Source of the DNA: Monocercomonoides exilis
Lineage: Eukaryota > Preaxostyla > Oxymonadida > Polymastigidae
Length of the DNA stretch: 64,000 nucleotides
Assembly (NCBI GenBank): GCA_001643675.2
Contig: LSRY02000054.1
Span: 124,001 to 188,000, forward strand
Direction: 5' to 3'
Part shown: positions 11,241 through 25,311 of the stretch, piece after piece
Position numbering within the stretch: the stretch's first letter is position 1
Layout of the letters: the number at the start of each line of letters is the position of its first letter
Position numbers and translations under genes: made by a program
Notes under the pieces: generated by a model
Told to the model about the DNA's origin: nothing
Database searches by the model: none
What the model saw: the letters and a program-made list of their open reading frames with translations, nothing else

Positions 11241-12270
11241 GATTATTATCGATATCAAATTTTTCACTTGAAAAATGTGAGATTGGAGAATTTTTCTTGA
11301 AAATCGAAAAAAGTACATTGATAAATGAAAAAATTACTCAAAGACATGGACATCTTTATTAGAGAATAAATATTTGTTATAATAACAGTTGTGAAAAATT
11401 ATGTTTTTGTATTCAGAACTTCTTCTTTAAGAAATGCAACAATTAAATAATCAACATCCCGAAAAAGGTTATGATTACAAAAATTATCACTCAAATATCT
11501 ATTTCAAGCACCGTCAATAATTGTCCGAATTTGTGACTCTGATTTATCAAGAAAAACGAATATGATCTGAGCTGTTATGTTTTTTATTCAACAAGAAACT
11601 TGATAATAAGTTTGCGATTCAAGTTAATTTGAATTCAAAAGTGCATATGTATCAATAAAGAAGAGCTGAATTAAATAATTATCAAATGAGTTTTAGAACA
11701 CAAGTTTCCTATTTTTGAAATTCATTTAACCTAAAATTTCCTCCCACCCCGAATCTTTTGAACAATCTTTGATGAACGCTTCTTGAATTCCTTTTTTCAG
11801 AAAATTTTAGTTAAAAAACCATTTTTGTATGTTTCTTTGAGAAAAAAATTGTAAATTTGGAGAGACCTCATTTTCATTTTTTTTTTTTTTTATTTCAAAA
11901 AGAATATTTGTTTTCAACCCGATCAATTGTAAATTAATATTTTTTATGGATCAAAAATTTGAAATCTAAATAACGATGAATAAAAATTTCTGTTTTTCAC
12001 AAAACGAACACAGGAGAAAAGAAGTCATAGTGCAGAACTACTGTTGAAAGAAATGGTTTCTAGTCACCAATCTGAAAGCTCCATCAAACGACATGTCAAT
12101 TAAGATCATCCAACTCTATTTTTTTGTTTAATTCAATGGGTATTTTCATTGTTCCAGTTGGAGTAATTTATGTTTTTATTATCATCACAATCAAAGAATT
12201 CAAAGCGATATATTTTTTGCATTGAATAAATCCAAATTCATTTTTGTTTTCATTCAAAATGAGTTGTTGA
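11241..12270. other. AT-rich spacer up to the palindrome edge
   Basis: No gene is seen. A solo copy of the dispersed MITE end motif lies at about 11458-11495 (CCCGAAAAAGGTTATGATT). The large palindrome begins near 12271. Confidence 0.55.
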
Positions 12271-13462
12271 TCAAGTTGATATTTGAAGAAAACCGATTCT
12301 CTGAATCATTTTTTGTTATTTTTGCTTTTGACAATTTATGAAAATGAAAAAAAAAAAAATCTGTTTTATAATCTTGATATATTTCTTTCTATATTTTCAA
12401 TCGAATCTGAAAGCTCCAAAATACAACAGGTGAATGAATATATTATGCGAAATTCATTCATTCGTCCTTTCAAACGCAATCACTGGAGAAGAGTCATGAT
12501 GAACTGGAAGAAAAAAAGAAGACCATTTTCTTTCAAAACGAATCAAAATTGTACGAGATGAAGAGTTTTGCAATGCTCCTGTGCTCGTCTTCTCATCTAA
12601 AAGATGGAAGATGAACGAAAAGCAGAACAGAGAAAAATAGAATCGGAGTTACAAAAAAGAAAGAAAGAATGAATGAATGAAAGAATAAAATATTTGATTT
12701 GTAGAGATGAAGAAGAATGGCTCCACAAAATTCTTCATTCTCCCTTCCCCAGCGAAAATGGTGATGCAAAACAATATATCATTCAAAGAATTCAAACAAC
12801 ACAAATAGCTTCAATATCAACAACATAAAAGTGAAATCGCACAATTACTGAAGCAAACAAAAAATGCAAGTGGTTGACAAATAATGAAAAACAAACAAAT
12901 ACAAATACAAATATATAAATACATAAGTGAAGAACAACATTATCCCCAACAAAAAGGAATAAAGGATAAAACAAAACAAAAAAAGAGTTTATATAAAAAT
13001 TAAATTGTTCATGTGATATATTCAAGAAAACAGAAAATATTTCGAAGCAAGCAATAATAAAAATTAATCAGAAGAAAAAAAAACCCTGGGGTTTCTGATG
13101 AATTCAAACACTGCAATTGTTTCTATATAAATGCAATCATGGGCAAGGGAAAATTATTGGCAAATGAACGAAACACACAAATCTTCTTTCAATAAAAAGT
13201 ATTTCAAAAATTTGATCAACAAAACAAAAAGGTGTTGTTGAATAGCAAATAAATTAACAAAAACAAAGTGGCGCCTTTTGCAAATATCTCTGCCCTCCGC
13301 TTTTTTGTTTGGATAAATCCAACGAAACAAAGAATAACAAATCCATTTCTGTTATTACTCATCTCTAATTCATTCTTTATTCATAAAAACATTTCTTCAT
13401 CTTTCTTTCTATTTTTCCTTTTCCCAAAACTCATCAATGCTTGCCCCACTCTCCACTCTGCA

Positions 13463-16400
13463 TCACTCACTGCTTTCTCTTGTTTGCGTTTCGCTTTCAG
13501 ATCCAGAATGCAGCTTCACAATAACCCCGCTTCGCTCAACGTATTCTGACTCACAAACATCCGAACCATCGCAGTATGCAATTGCATCTGACACCGTCGC
13601 CATCGTGTACCCAGACGGCAACCGCCCAACCAGATACCGCTTCACCTGCACAAGCGATGCTCTCCTTTCTGGATCTCCATCCAACCCATTTTTCACCGCC
13701 TCACACATCTCTGATTCCCATATGCTCTCCAGCCCTGGTCTCTCCCCATTCACAATCTTCTGCCCTGCCACATCTGCCTCATATTCTCCAAATGGGATTT
13801 GAAGAGTCAGACACTCCCACAGCATCATCCCGATCGAAAACACCACTGTCTTCTTCGTTGCTCCAATCTTCTTGTTGATCAACAGTTCTGGTGCCTTCCA
13901 TCTCAGACACTCTTTTTTGAAACTATCTTCTTCCTCAAAGGCTGATGAAGGCAGAGAGTCATCATCATCATCATCACTGGCAGATGTGACAACAGTTGAT
14001 GATGAAATGGATGAGGAATCTGAGTCATCATCTGACAATAAGTCAGAGTGCATCACAATACAGATGACCATGTGCTCTGAGAATAGAACAATGTGAGGAC
14101 TCAAATTGGATAATGATTGAAGAGGATTCTCCATTTCATCAAACGAGTGAATGGCTCCGTTCGCCACCCAGAACAGGATCTGAGCAGCTGTTTGTTCTCT
14201 TTCCTTCAATGTGCCAATTGCCATCTCTTTTGTCTTATTCCTTCCGTGGAGCAGCATGAACAATGAATCCCTCAGATCCACTATCAGCTTCTCATGTGGA
14301 GATGAACAGGCCATCGCATCCACCAGATTCGACATTGATGATGTGGTTGGGCACAGATCCTCTCCACGAACAAATGTTGAATCTGAATCAGTTGTTGAAA
14401 TGGATGAGATGGATGAGATAGATGGCCATAGTGTTCTCTTCCTTATCCCTTCTTCCTTCTCATCAACCTTCTCTAGCATCCATTCTGGGATCTTGTCTGA
14501 GTCTCTCCCCAAAATATATTCCGTTGAGCCACATTCACTCAACAAATGCTCTGACGACTCGGAATGTCCCAAGCTTTTCGCATGCACTCTCTTCTTTATC
14601 CTCTCTTCATTCTTCTTCTCTGCTTCCCTCTCTGCTCTCCTCCATTGCTCCTCAGGTGACATCTCCATCGTCACCATCTCAAATGCCTTCGGATCTTTTC
14701 TCACAGTATCATTCACAATCTCTCTCAGATCCTTCTCTTCATTCTTTGCCTTTCTCCATCGAACAATGAATATCACCGAAATTATCAGAACAATCAAAAA
14801 CAAAACAACAAGAACAATCACAATCAACAACCAGTAAGATTTTCCTTCTTTTCCTCCTTCAACAATCCTTTCATTTCCTTTGACCTTTGATTCTGTTTTG
14901 TTCTTCAGAATCTGTGGGCTTGTTGCAGCCAATTGCTTTCCAAACAATATCATCACCGACACCTCTGTTTCATCTGCAATCGTTGAAATATTTTCTGATG
15001 GGATTTTCCCAATCACTTCTGTTTCTGATATGAAACTGTCTTCCTCAAATGGATATGTCTCAACCAATTCCACATCTCCTGTTTTGAATATCAATCTGAA
15101 TGACAAGTCACATGGCACAAAAAGAGATCCCTTGAATTTGATAAAAATATTGCTTCCATTTTCAATGAGAGAAGCATCTTCCAGTCTTGGAATGAAGAAA
15201 GGAGATGACCTTTTCTCCTGCTATCCCTCTCAAATCACATCCATCATTCAAAATCCAAAGTGAAGAATTCTTCTCTTGTCCATCTCCACCTTTCAAGCTG
15301 GAAATGGTCAGTAATGCAGAACCTGAACAAATGATGTTTTGACGAAGAGAGGGATATTTTTCAATGAATGGATTGTTGTTTGCAAACATTCCCATCTCAA
15401 TAACTGTCTTTCCTCCTCTAATCGAAATTCCTCCCTTTGAAGAATCCTCAATCTTAATTTCTTTTGAGTCAAGATTGGAGTTTTCCATGTGGACAAGCGA
15501 TCCATTCCATTCACATATTTCTCTGAAATCATTATTTCTCTCGCTTTCACTTTCTTTGACAAGGGCTCCTGTTAATCGACATAAATCCATTGCTACGTCA
15601 GTCATGTTGTCAAATTCCATGATGCTCCCTTTATCAGAGTGAGAAACGCAGTTGGAACACGAACAATTGGAAAGAACTGTATGAGCAGATGATGAAGAAG
15701 CGGAGAAAACAGAAGCTCCTTCTGAATTCCTTGAACAGTCGTTGAATGATGAATCAACAAGAGTAATTGCTCCTGAAGCTGAACAGTTTATCGAAATGAT
15801 ACAGCAATCAGACAGCTTCACTCCATATGCATAAATTCCATTCAGCACAACACTTCCACATTTTCTAATCTCAAATACATCTGTTGTTGATTCAATTTGT
15901 TTCAATTTAACATTCGTAATATTTATCTCATCTCCATATAACAGAAACGAAGACTTCTTGAATGAAAGCTTTGTTATCGAGCAGTTGTCAACATGAAGAA
16001 TTCCATTTTCGATGCTCAGCAATGTTGAATTGAGAACAACAGATTCAATGTTTTCTGATATCAAAATCGAAGAAAAATCAACAGACAAAAGAGAAAGCTG
16101 GCCATTTTCTTCGAAGATTATAGAACTTCCAGAATAAGAAAATGACTGACCAAAATTGAATTTCAATTTTTCAATCCGAACAGTCTCTGATGAAGTGATA
16201 ATACTCCCTTTGTTGGTTATTGTTGAGTTCAGATGCACCAAAGCAGCTGAGGGAGATTGCAATGAACGGATGATCACATTCAAAGCACTGCTTTCTCCAT
16301 TGATTATTGTCTCTTCTGATATCAACAGCTGTGAGTACAGAGATGGAATAACGTGCTGGATTCCAACATTCAGCGATTGACAAGGAACACTGAACTCTCC

Positions 16401-19400
16401 ACATTGCTTGCTGTCTCCGTGATTATCTGAAACAGAAGAAACAAATATCGTCTCGCTCTGGTATTTCACAACTCTCAGCAAAAGATCTTCTTCCTCCACA
16501 AACGAGTCTGTTGTGCAGCCCCATAAAGCCAGTTCTTTCACAAACGGCGATCTGAAATCCAACAAGAATTGCTCTTCAACAATTTGTGTTTCGATTGAGT
16601 GGCATCGAACATACACATCTCTCCCTCTATATGCAGCGTTGTTTTTGAATGTGATGTTGGATAACATAAAATTCAGAGGCTGCTCAACCACCGTGGTGCA
16701 TTCTAAAAACAGCCACCCACCTCTTCCTGTGGTGGAGCAAAAGCACTCAGAAATCGTACAAAATGAGCAATCGAAGCTCCCTCCCTCATTCAAAACATAA
16801 AACATCCCTCCTCCATTTCCGCACCTTGTTCCCCCACACTTCTTCATCGTTGTGTTTCTTATCACTATTTTCAATGGCTCATCATTCACATTTCGAATGA
16901 CGGGAATATCATCGGTTGCGTTCTGGGTGACTTTTTCGAATAAACTCCACTCAATAAGAACATCTTGTTCCTCTTCATTTGTCTCTCTTCTTGAACTCTT
17001 TGAAATGCTCAATCCGCTTGCTCCCTCCAGCTCAACATTCTTCATTGTCAGGTTTTTCACATTCAATATCGTTGTTGACAACACAGAAATTACATCTTTT
17101 GAAAAGCTGAGTGATTGCATTGTACCAAACTCCAACACAACTGTCCCTCCATCTGCTTTGATCAGACCAAAATTCATTATTTCTTCTCCACTTTCTTCAT
17201 TTTTTGTGAACGAGCAGTCTTTCAGAGTCAATATTCCTTCACTTGAGTCAACAAGCATCAAATAATTGACTCCATTTGTGAATGAAGATGGCATCACAAA
17301 GCTAATCAGTTCGAAATTGGCAATTCCAGAAATCTTCATTGCTGCTCCTTCTGCTCCTTCAAGTGATGAGAGACATTCCAAAGAGCACATTTCTTCATTA
17401 TTTGAGCTTATTGAAATTCCACTGAAATCAGCACCCTTCTGGAGAATTCCTTTTCCAATGATGTTAATTTTCCTTTCATTTCCAACAAGTATTCTCTCCA
17501 ATGAATAATCAATTGATTGACAAGGATAATCTGAGAATCCACAGGCACCAATATCTTTCCCTTCACCGCCAACAAATATCTCTGAGCCAAGTGAGATCCA
17601 GAAATATGCCAATGAAATGGCATTCGTTGTGTCACTTCCATCAAAGCCCCTCATTGAATCCAATGAAATATCATCCAGATGCCCAGACACAAATGGAAGT
17701 GAGTCATTTGTGATGCTCTTCGTCAAGTTGAATGATACAACAAACAGGTCATTTCCATATTTTGCAGAATTTGGCTTGTCTGCCTCAAAAATGGGGGATG
17801 AGATCATAAATGAAGAACCATCATCAATCAGCTTCAGTGCCATTCCTCCTCCAAACCCAATCTTTTCTTCTTCAGCTGGTGCTGTGCATCCTGTGAACGT
17901 GCATGAAATAACATTCATTTGAGTGCTCCCCTTCAATTGGGCATTGATAGCCCCTCCTCTGCTTCCATCAGCCTGCACAGAGCATTCCTCAAAATCACAT
18001 TCTTCAATATTTATTTGTGTGTTCGTATTTTCATCAACGATGTTGTCAATGTTGATGCAGCCTCCACTTCCAGCTGCTCTTTCGATTTTTGTGTAATTGC
18101 TTTTCGTCATGTTCAACCATTTGGTGCTCATTGACTCGGTATTTGTTCCACTTCCACATAAAGAGATTAACGGATTTCCACTCAAAGTGATTGACGAAGC
18201 TGAAAACGAATCAATGGCCAAGGTGCCAGACTCAACTGATAAGAACAGAAATGTCAATTTTGATGAATGCATTTGAAGAGAAATAGAACAATGGGACAGA
18301 GTCAACGAAGAAGACAAAGAAGAAATTAAAGTGGAGTGTGACGAAAGAGAAGATGGAAGAGAGAAGATGAGCTTTGACAAGTCCGTTTCAACATTTGTGG
18401 TTAGCATCGCAGCATCAGATTCAATTTCAATATCGGAGACTATCCAGCCACTTTGATCATCGTTTCCTTTGATTTCATGCTTCTGTTCACCAAATGCCAA
18501 TTCATCGCTCATCTGAATCATTCCATTCACAACAACTTTCTTTTCTTCTGTTTGTCGTGTGAGTGAGTGCTTTATTGTCAAACAAGGGAATTGAGCAATT
18601 CCACAATGTGAGTGATCGGATGCCTCAGAATTGCTCGCATATATTTCTTCTGGGGTGGGAAGGAGATAGATGCACAGAGGAATGGCCACACTGATGTTTC
18701 CATTGTCATATCCTCTCACCTTCTCAACAGGATCCAAAGAGGCTGTCACACATGTGATTTTTTCTGATTTTGCTGTTTCTTCCAAATCTGGTGAAATGAC
18801 GAAGATATCATTCCCCCATTTGGCTGCGTTTGTTCCGAATGAGGAAGAAATCAGGAAATCTGGATTTTCATTCAACAATCGAAGAAGAATTCCTCCCCCA
18901 AGACCATTGGACGTTGAGCAAAAGCAGCCATCAAAAGATCCGCCTTTCACTTTCACTTCGTTTTCATTCCCTGCACACAGCATCATTGATCCTCCATTTT
19001 CTGATGTTGTGCTTCCACATCCAAAAAATGAACAAGAATTCAGATCGATGTTTGGCTTGTCATTGGAAAATGACATCACAGCTGCTCCGTTAGTTGTTCT
19101 TTTGATTCCACTGAAGGCACACTCAGAAAGTGTCAACGATATTTCATTTGTTGAAGAAAGCGAAAACAATGAATTTGTGGAGATAGTCTTTGCCCAGTTC
19201 ACATGTTCCATTTGCAACATCCCATTCTGAACGTTTATCAGTTCTGTCGAAAAAGCTGTTTCTGAAGTTTGCCCACTTCCAGCAGATATATTTAATCTGC
19301 TGATCCTCATTCCTCCAACTCCACTTATCTCAAACAGCCTTGACCCACGGTTATTCGGATGAACCGAGTCATGCACAAGAACAAAGTCCCTGACAGATAA

Positions 19401-21257
19401 CGTTCCTGTGGAGACTGAAAAAAGAGACAAACGAGATGCTTCAAATTCAATATGGACCATTGAACTCAAATCGCTTTGGCCAAATATTGTGAAAGAATTG
19501 ATATTGCAGTCCACACTTTTTGTCTCTGAAATCGTGCCTGTGAGTATCTCGATATCGCTCACACAATCAGGAATTAGTTGAGTGTAACAGTGGCTGATGG
19601 TGCAGCAAGGATGGCTTTCATGCAGTCCGCATGCATATGCATCAATGGCACTGGGTTCTGTTTGAACCGAGGAGACAAATCTGACTTTTCCAAAATCATT
19701 TCGAAGACATTCACTTTTATCAATTATTAATCTATATTCTGTGCTCACTCTGTTATCTGTTTGCCTTGTTGAAAAGCAAGTGGAATCAATGTTGTTTTCT
19801 TTTGATCCCTGAAGAACAATATCATGTCCTCCTTTCACACATGAATTGTTGTGGAAAAAGCAGAAATAAAACAAAATTCCGTAATTGTTTGTATTTATGT
19901 GTTGGTAAACAGCACCTCCTCCGCACATTGAATAGCAATTGCAGAATAGACAGTTTGAAATTACAACTATTTCCGCAGGATTCCAATGTTCAATCGCACC
20001 TCCTGCACCATTTGAAGAGCTATTGCATCGACAGTAATCAAAATGCGAATTAATGATGCATTCTTTCTGTTTTTCTGTTTTCGACCAACTGAGTCCAACT
20101 GCACCTCCGTCGTTTCCGGATGAGCAATTTTGAAAAGAGCAATCATCAACAATTAGCTGAATATTTATATTTTCAATCGTTATTGCACCACCCCCATTAT
20201 CCGTGGTTGCTGCTGCAGAACATTGGACGAATGTGGTATGGAGCACAATACATTCAGCGATATTCAAAGCATATATTCCTCCGCCAAACGTGGACAAAGC
20301 GTTGCATCTCAAAAAGGAAGAGTTCTCAACAGAAAGGATTGCATTTGTATTGTCATGAACATAAAGTGCACCTCCTTGTGGTGCTGTGCAATCAGTCCAT
20401 TCACACAATGAAAAGGATTGGCTATCTGTCAAATTCATTTGCCCTTTTTTCTCAAGTGCATTTGTTTCTCTTTTCCCGAAATTTATCGATGTGTTTTCAC
20501 ATGCAAATTTCTCTGAAGAAAGCGATCCACTTGAAACACCTCCTTCAAATACATTCACGCACGAATAAATGACGCAGTTCTCCATTGAACTCAACAAGCA
20601 TGAATGGTCCATCTGATAATCACTGTTCTTGTCAGATTTCACAGACATGTTCCTGAAGACACAGTTAGAAATCTGTTCACTTTGGCTCTTTCCGGATAAT
20701 AGGAAATAATCTGAAGAGGAAACAGTCAGATCTGTAACGATGGAATTTCTCAAAATGGCAGAATTTAAATCATCAGATGAAAAACAAGACTGGAAGGGTT
20801 GATATTCATTTGGGGGGTCAAACTCAAATTCACCATGTTGACAGTTCCACTTTGCAAATGAAAAGGAGATGTCGATTCTTGGTGGGAAATGCACAAATCC
20901 AACGTTATTTTTGATTTACCTGCGATAAGCATCAAAGGTGAAGAAGAATGTTCAAGTGCCACATTTTTCAGTCCAACTGTAGAATTGAAGAATTCTAAAA
21001 ATGTGTTTTTGACTGAAGATATTCTTGGTTGCAATGTTTTCTCTCCTGAAAATGAACTCTGCTGGAACAAATGATTGTTATCGACTTTCGATTGAAATTG
21101 TGCATTATTTGAGTTTCCTTCACCAAAATAAACACAATTCATGAATTAAACAAAAATTCGAAAGAATACCTTTGTTCTCCAATGTGACTGTTCCAGAGAT
21201 ATCTTGTGCTTCAAATGCCTTTCCAAGAGTCAAACATGCAAAAAGGAGCAAATGCAT
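13463..21257 (-). CDS. Beta-helix surface protein with TM helix and pseudokinase tail (left copy, frameshifted)
   Basis: Mirror copy of the right-arm gene. Exon 1 runs 21257-21170 (signal peptide), followed by a 52-nt intron (21169-21118), then one long exon to TGA 13463-13465. Two 1-nt homopolymer differences from the other arm break this copy: one A too few at 20780-20784, and one T too many at 15211-15214. Between and after them the protein is identical to the right copy wherever compared. Because each arm is broken at different places and the breaks are in homopolymers, sequencing error is the simplest reason, but recent pseudogenisation cannot be excluded. The domain description is under the right-arm copy. 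Confidence 0.85.
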
Positions 21258-24200
21258 TCTCGAATGGAACGACAATCAATTTTGATTTGAAAATTTTTAT
21301 TTTTCCGGATGATCAAATAGAAATAAATTATAGTTATTGACACAATTGGAAATAAAAAGGATTTCTTTCAACAATCGTTTTGTGGACTTTTGAAAGACAT
21401 CTGAGGAACTTTCAATGCAACGCCATTCCTTAGGTTACGATCAGCCATGAATCGGTGTCTGCTGATGCAGGTGACAATTTTCACATCAAAAAACAAAAAT
21501 TAAAAGGATGAAGTTTTAAAAAAATGAACAATAATAAAAAAGAAAAGCAAAATCTGGGGATATGAAATATGCTCAAATTAATATGCACAAATAAAATAAG
21601 AACCAATCTTGCATCACTTGTGAATCAACAAAAAAATATTATTATTTCTGAAAATATTTGGTTTTTCAGAAAACGTTGAATTCTTCATGTTTGCAGCATT
21701 GATTGTATTGAACATAAAAAAAGAAACTCATCAAACAGAAATATCTGTCCAATAAAGGAACAAAAAGTTGAAACTTCTATTTCAAAACACACACCCTCAA
21801 AATTACTCTTTGAAAAGGTGTTGTTTCAAATTATCAAAAGTCTCCTCTCCCAACGCAATTATATGGAGATTCCTTCTTCACCAGTTGTTCCAATATTCGC
21901 TGAAAATATAAGGTGACAATCTTTCTTCATCATTCTGCTTTTGTTGTTGCAAGTGTTCATCCACCTTCTCTTTCTTCTTCCTCTTCTCTCTTTTTCTCAT
22001 CTTCTCTTCATTTGACCTTTCTCCCTGACAGATTTTTATTCTTTCCATCAATCCTATTCCACAGTTTCTCTTCCTTTTCTTCTTTCTTTCTCTCTTCCCT
22101 TCTCTTTTTTCCTCTCATTCTTCCCAAGCATCATAAAAAAATTCATCTTTTCCCTCCAACTGTAATCTTTTTTCTGCCCAAACCTCAAACTCCAAATCTC
22201 CTCTTCTTCAAAGAAGTCTTGTGGGGAGTGATTCATCATCATCATCCCCTCCCTCAAACTTTCTCTTCATTTTCTCTCTTCTCCATTTTTCTCTTCACAC
22301 TCCCTCCTGTTTCACCTTGTTATACCACTTCTCCAGCTTCTTCACCCAAAACATCCAAATACATTCTTCTCCTTTATTCATCCTCCCCTTTCTAACTCCT
22401 TCTGAATTCTTCTTTTTCATCCATTTTGGCAAACATCCGATATTTGACATTCAAAAATACCCATCTGTTTATTTTCTGCGAGGTGAAACTTTTTAGAGAA
22501 CGTTTGTACTGATTGAAAGGAAATGTTTCGTGAAACATTCTCTGCATATATTCTTGAAAAAAAAAATAAAAAATAAAAATAAAAGCTTTTTATATTTTGT
22601 TATTACAATTCAAAAAATACATTTTCCAAAAAAAATCAAAAAAAATAAAATAAAACAAATCAAAAAGTTTTCTATTTCTTTCATTCTGAAAATTTTTCAT
22701 CATTCAAAAAAATCATTTATTTTTGCAAACAAACACTTGCTCATTTTGTCCTTCTTCGTTTGCTAAGCACTCCCATTGCGAAATATCGACAATCCCATTT
22801 GACTCTTCTCTCTTCTCAATCTCTTGTTCCTCGCTTTCCGTTCTGCATTAGCCCTGCTTCAATCTCTTTCCTTCTTCCTCCAATTAACTCCATCCTTTCA
22901 TTCTCTTCTCCGTCTTCTTCTTTTTCCTGTCTATCATTGCTCGCTTTCAATTCCTCCAATAATGTTGTCATTTCTCCTCATGCAAAGCCTTCCAATGCAC
23001 AATCGTTCAACATCACAGCCTTTTCTGATCAATTGCATGCCTTTGAATAAAAATCTGGTATGTCTCCAAAATGCCTCTTGTTGAAATACCTAAAAAGGAA
23101 AAGAAATGTGAAAGCGAATGGCACAGAACAAATGTATAAAAAATTCAAACCTCACAACAAATGCAGAGTGGTTGATGTCCAACGACTGTTCCAAACTTCA
23201 TTTTTCAAGTAAAAGCAGCCAATGTATTTTCAGCAAATTCAAAAAGATTACAATGAAAATGGCAGCATGTTCAACAAAGAATGAAGGCTTTGATTGAATT
23301 GAATGTTATTTTTGTGAAACTGTCGAAATCAGCGTTATTCTTTTGGTTTCGCCTAGCAAGGCAAATAAATGCATAAACTATCAAGGGCATGTTGCACAAA
23401 AAATTGTGGAGCCTTCAAGTGCACCCTTGTCAGCTATCTGATAAATTCTGTGTTTTGTGGATGAAATTGATATCTCCTCCATTGTTTGCAACAATTTGGT
23501 TCTGGCAAATAAAAGAGGGACTGTCATTGAACTAGGTGTTGGATGCTTTGTCATTCTTCCGAATACCGTTTGTTCGCGTCGTTGAGCTGCGTTTGTTGAA
23601 TTATGATTTGATGATTTTCCTTCCTTTGAAAAAAAGCCCTCACTTCCAATCTTTTTGCTTCTGCATCTCCATCACAAATAGAGAGTTAAATAATTTATGA
23701 CCTTTTTTTTCAATGCTTCTCTTAAAAAAAGGTTTAATGAAGAATTTACAGTTGTCAAATCATCTATTATGGTTGAATGAAAGAAAAAATGAGATTTGAC
23801 AAATGATTAATTCAATTTCACAAACTTGGTATAAAGCATATATGAGTGACTATTTATCTTCCATCATTTGACTCATTATGTCCTTCTTTTCTTTTTAAGG
23901 GATTATTCTAATTTCAAACGTTCCATGATTATTTTCAAAAATTCCAAATTTGAGATTCGACTTTTTCTGTGAAACGATGATTTCTCATTTTATGCTTGTT
24001 ATGAAATACTGATTTATCCCAAGAGATTTTTTTTTGATGTTTGTAACTATTTTTGATTTTTGAGAGAAGAAATTGCAAGGGAGTGAAATAATTCTGTCAT
24101 CATCATAAAAAAAAAAATTAAATATAAAGAGAACAAAAATCAAATGATGAGAATGAAGCTGTTTTATTTAAAATTTGATAATCTTGAAATTTCGTTTCAA

Positions 24201-24278
24201 CCATTTTCACTAATTGAAGATTTTTGTTCATAATAATAATTGTTTGACAAAAATGCAAAATACAAAAAATTAACTTTT
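21258..24278. other. Left half of the inter-gene spacer in the palindrome
   Basis: Contains a pyrimidine-rich tract (about 21.9-22.4 kb), a second coding-like tract on the minus strand at about 22.8-23.7 kb, and AT-rich DNA. It is the mirror image of 24.69-27.73 kb; possible coding content is described there. No complete gene could be supported. Confidence 0.5.
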
Positions 24279-24688
24279 GGAAATACAGATATCGCATAAA
24301 ATACCGGACATCGCACAAAATACCGGACAAGATCGTTTTCTCAATAACCACTCAAAGAGAAAATCTGATAATATTCCTCCAAATATATCTAAACAAAGCT
24401 AACTCATTTGCCATACCGGGCATTCATTTCCATGCAGACTGAATATTTAAAAAATAATTTTTGAAATCTCGGAGAAATAGGATTCTGAGTTTCTCCGAGA
24501 TTTCAAAAATTATTTTTTAAATATTCAGTCTGCATGGAAATGAATGCCCGGTATGGCAAATGAGTTAGCTTTGTTTAGATATATTTGGAGGAATATTATC
24601 AGATTTTCTCTTTGAGTGGTTATTGAGAAAACGATCTTGTCCGGTATTTTGTGCGATGTCCGGTATTTTATGCGATATCTGTATTTCC
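24279..24688. repeat. Fold-back element at the palindrome centre
   Basis: The central 410 bp resemble fold-back copy A (2784-3152). They share CGGAGAAATAGGAT at the loop, CAAATGAGTT, GTTATTGAGA, CGATCTTGTCCGG and GCGATATCTGTATTTC in the same order outward. The hairpin tip pairs GGAGAAA (24471-24477) with TTTCTCC (24490-24496). Similarity may continue to about 24.75 kb, because an ATGAACAAAAA word matches ATGAATAAGAA near 3.18 kb. Confidence 0.8.
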
Positions 24689-25311
24689 AAAAGTTAATTT
24701 TTTGTATTTTGCATTTTTGTCAAACAATTATTATTATGAACAAAAATCTTCAATTAGTGAAAATGGTTGAAACGAAATTTCAAGATTATCAAATTTTAAA
24801 TAAAACAGCTTCATTCTCATCATTTGATTTTTGTTCTCTTTTTTATATTTAATTTTTTTTTTTTTATGATGATGACAGAATTATTTCACTCCTTTGCAAT
24901 TTCTTCTCTCAAAAAATCAAAAATAGTTACAAACATCAAAAATTCAAAAAAAAAAAATCTTCTTGGGATAAATCAGTATTTCATAACAAGCATAAAATGA
25001 GAAATCATCGTTTCACAGAAAAAAGTCGAATCTCAAATTTGGAATTTTTGAAAATAATCATGGAACGTTTGAAATTAGAATAATCCCTTAAAAAAGAAAA
25101 AGAAGGACATAATGAGTCAAATGATGGAAGATAAATAGTCACTCATATATGCTTTATACCAAGTTTGTGAAATTGAATTAATCATTTGTCAAATCTCATT
25201 TTTTCTTTCATTCAACCATAATAGATGATTTGACAACTGTAAATTCTTCATTAAACCTTTTTTTAAGAGAAGCATTGAAAAAAAAGGTCATAAATTATTT
25301 AACTCTCTATT

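Larger units (their letters stand above)
12271..24477. repeat. Left arm of 24.4-kb palindrome
   Basis: The whole segment is the reverse complement of 24490-36720. Matching landmarks: the pseudokinase gene (13463-21257 against 27735-35528), a C/T-rich tract (21.9-22.4 kb against 26.5-27.1 kb) and a terminal AT-rich stretch. Differences noticed are mainly homopolymer-length changes. An example is five versus six T at 20780 (minus-strand T), plus a few others such as a T/A shift near 20129. The arms differ by about 24 nt in net length, much of it around the poly-A/T runs at 24.0-24.1 kb. The outer edge fades over about 30 bp. Confidence 0.97.

Noticed and set aside
14211-14837. 208-codon plus-strand ORF (and its mirror 34154-34780)
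   Set aside because: Ser/Phe-rich antisense of the pseudokinase linker; the minus-strand reading contains the TM helix and domain motifs.
21913-22395. 160-codon Ser/Leu/Pro-rich ORF in the C/T-rich tract (mirror 26502-27074)
   Set aside because: Composition follows directly from the polypyrimidine strand. The purine strand gives charged text that is at least as protein-like. No conserved motif is present.
24118-24852. Mirror ORFs of 77-78 codons at the palindrome centre
   Set aside because: They fall on the fold-back element and its flank; similarity to the ORF near 3.05-3.27 kb is explained by DNA repeat homology, not by coding constraint.
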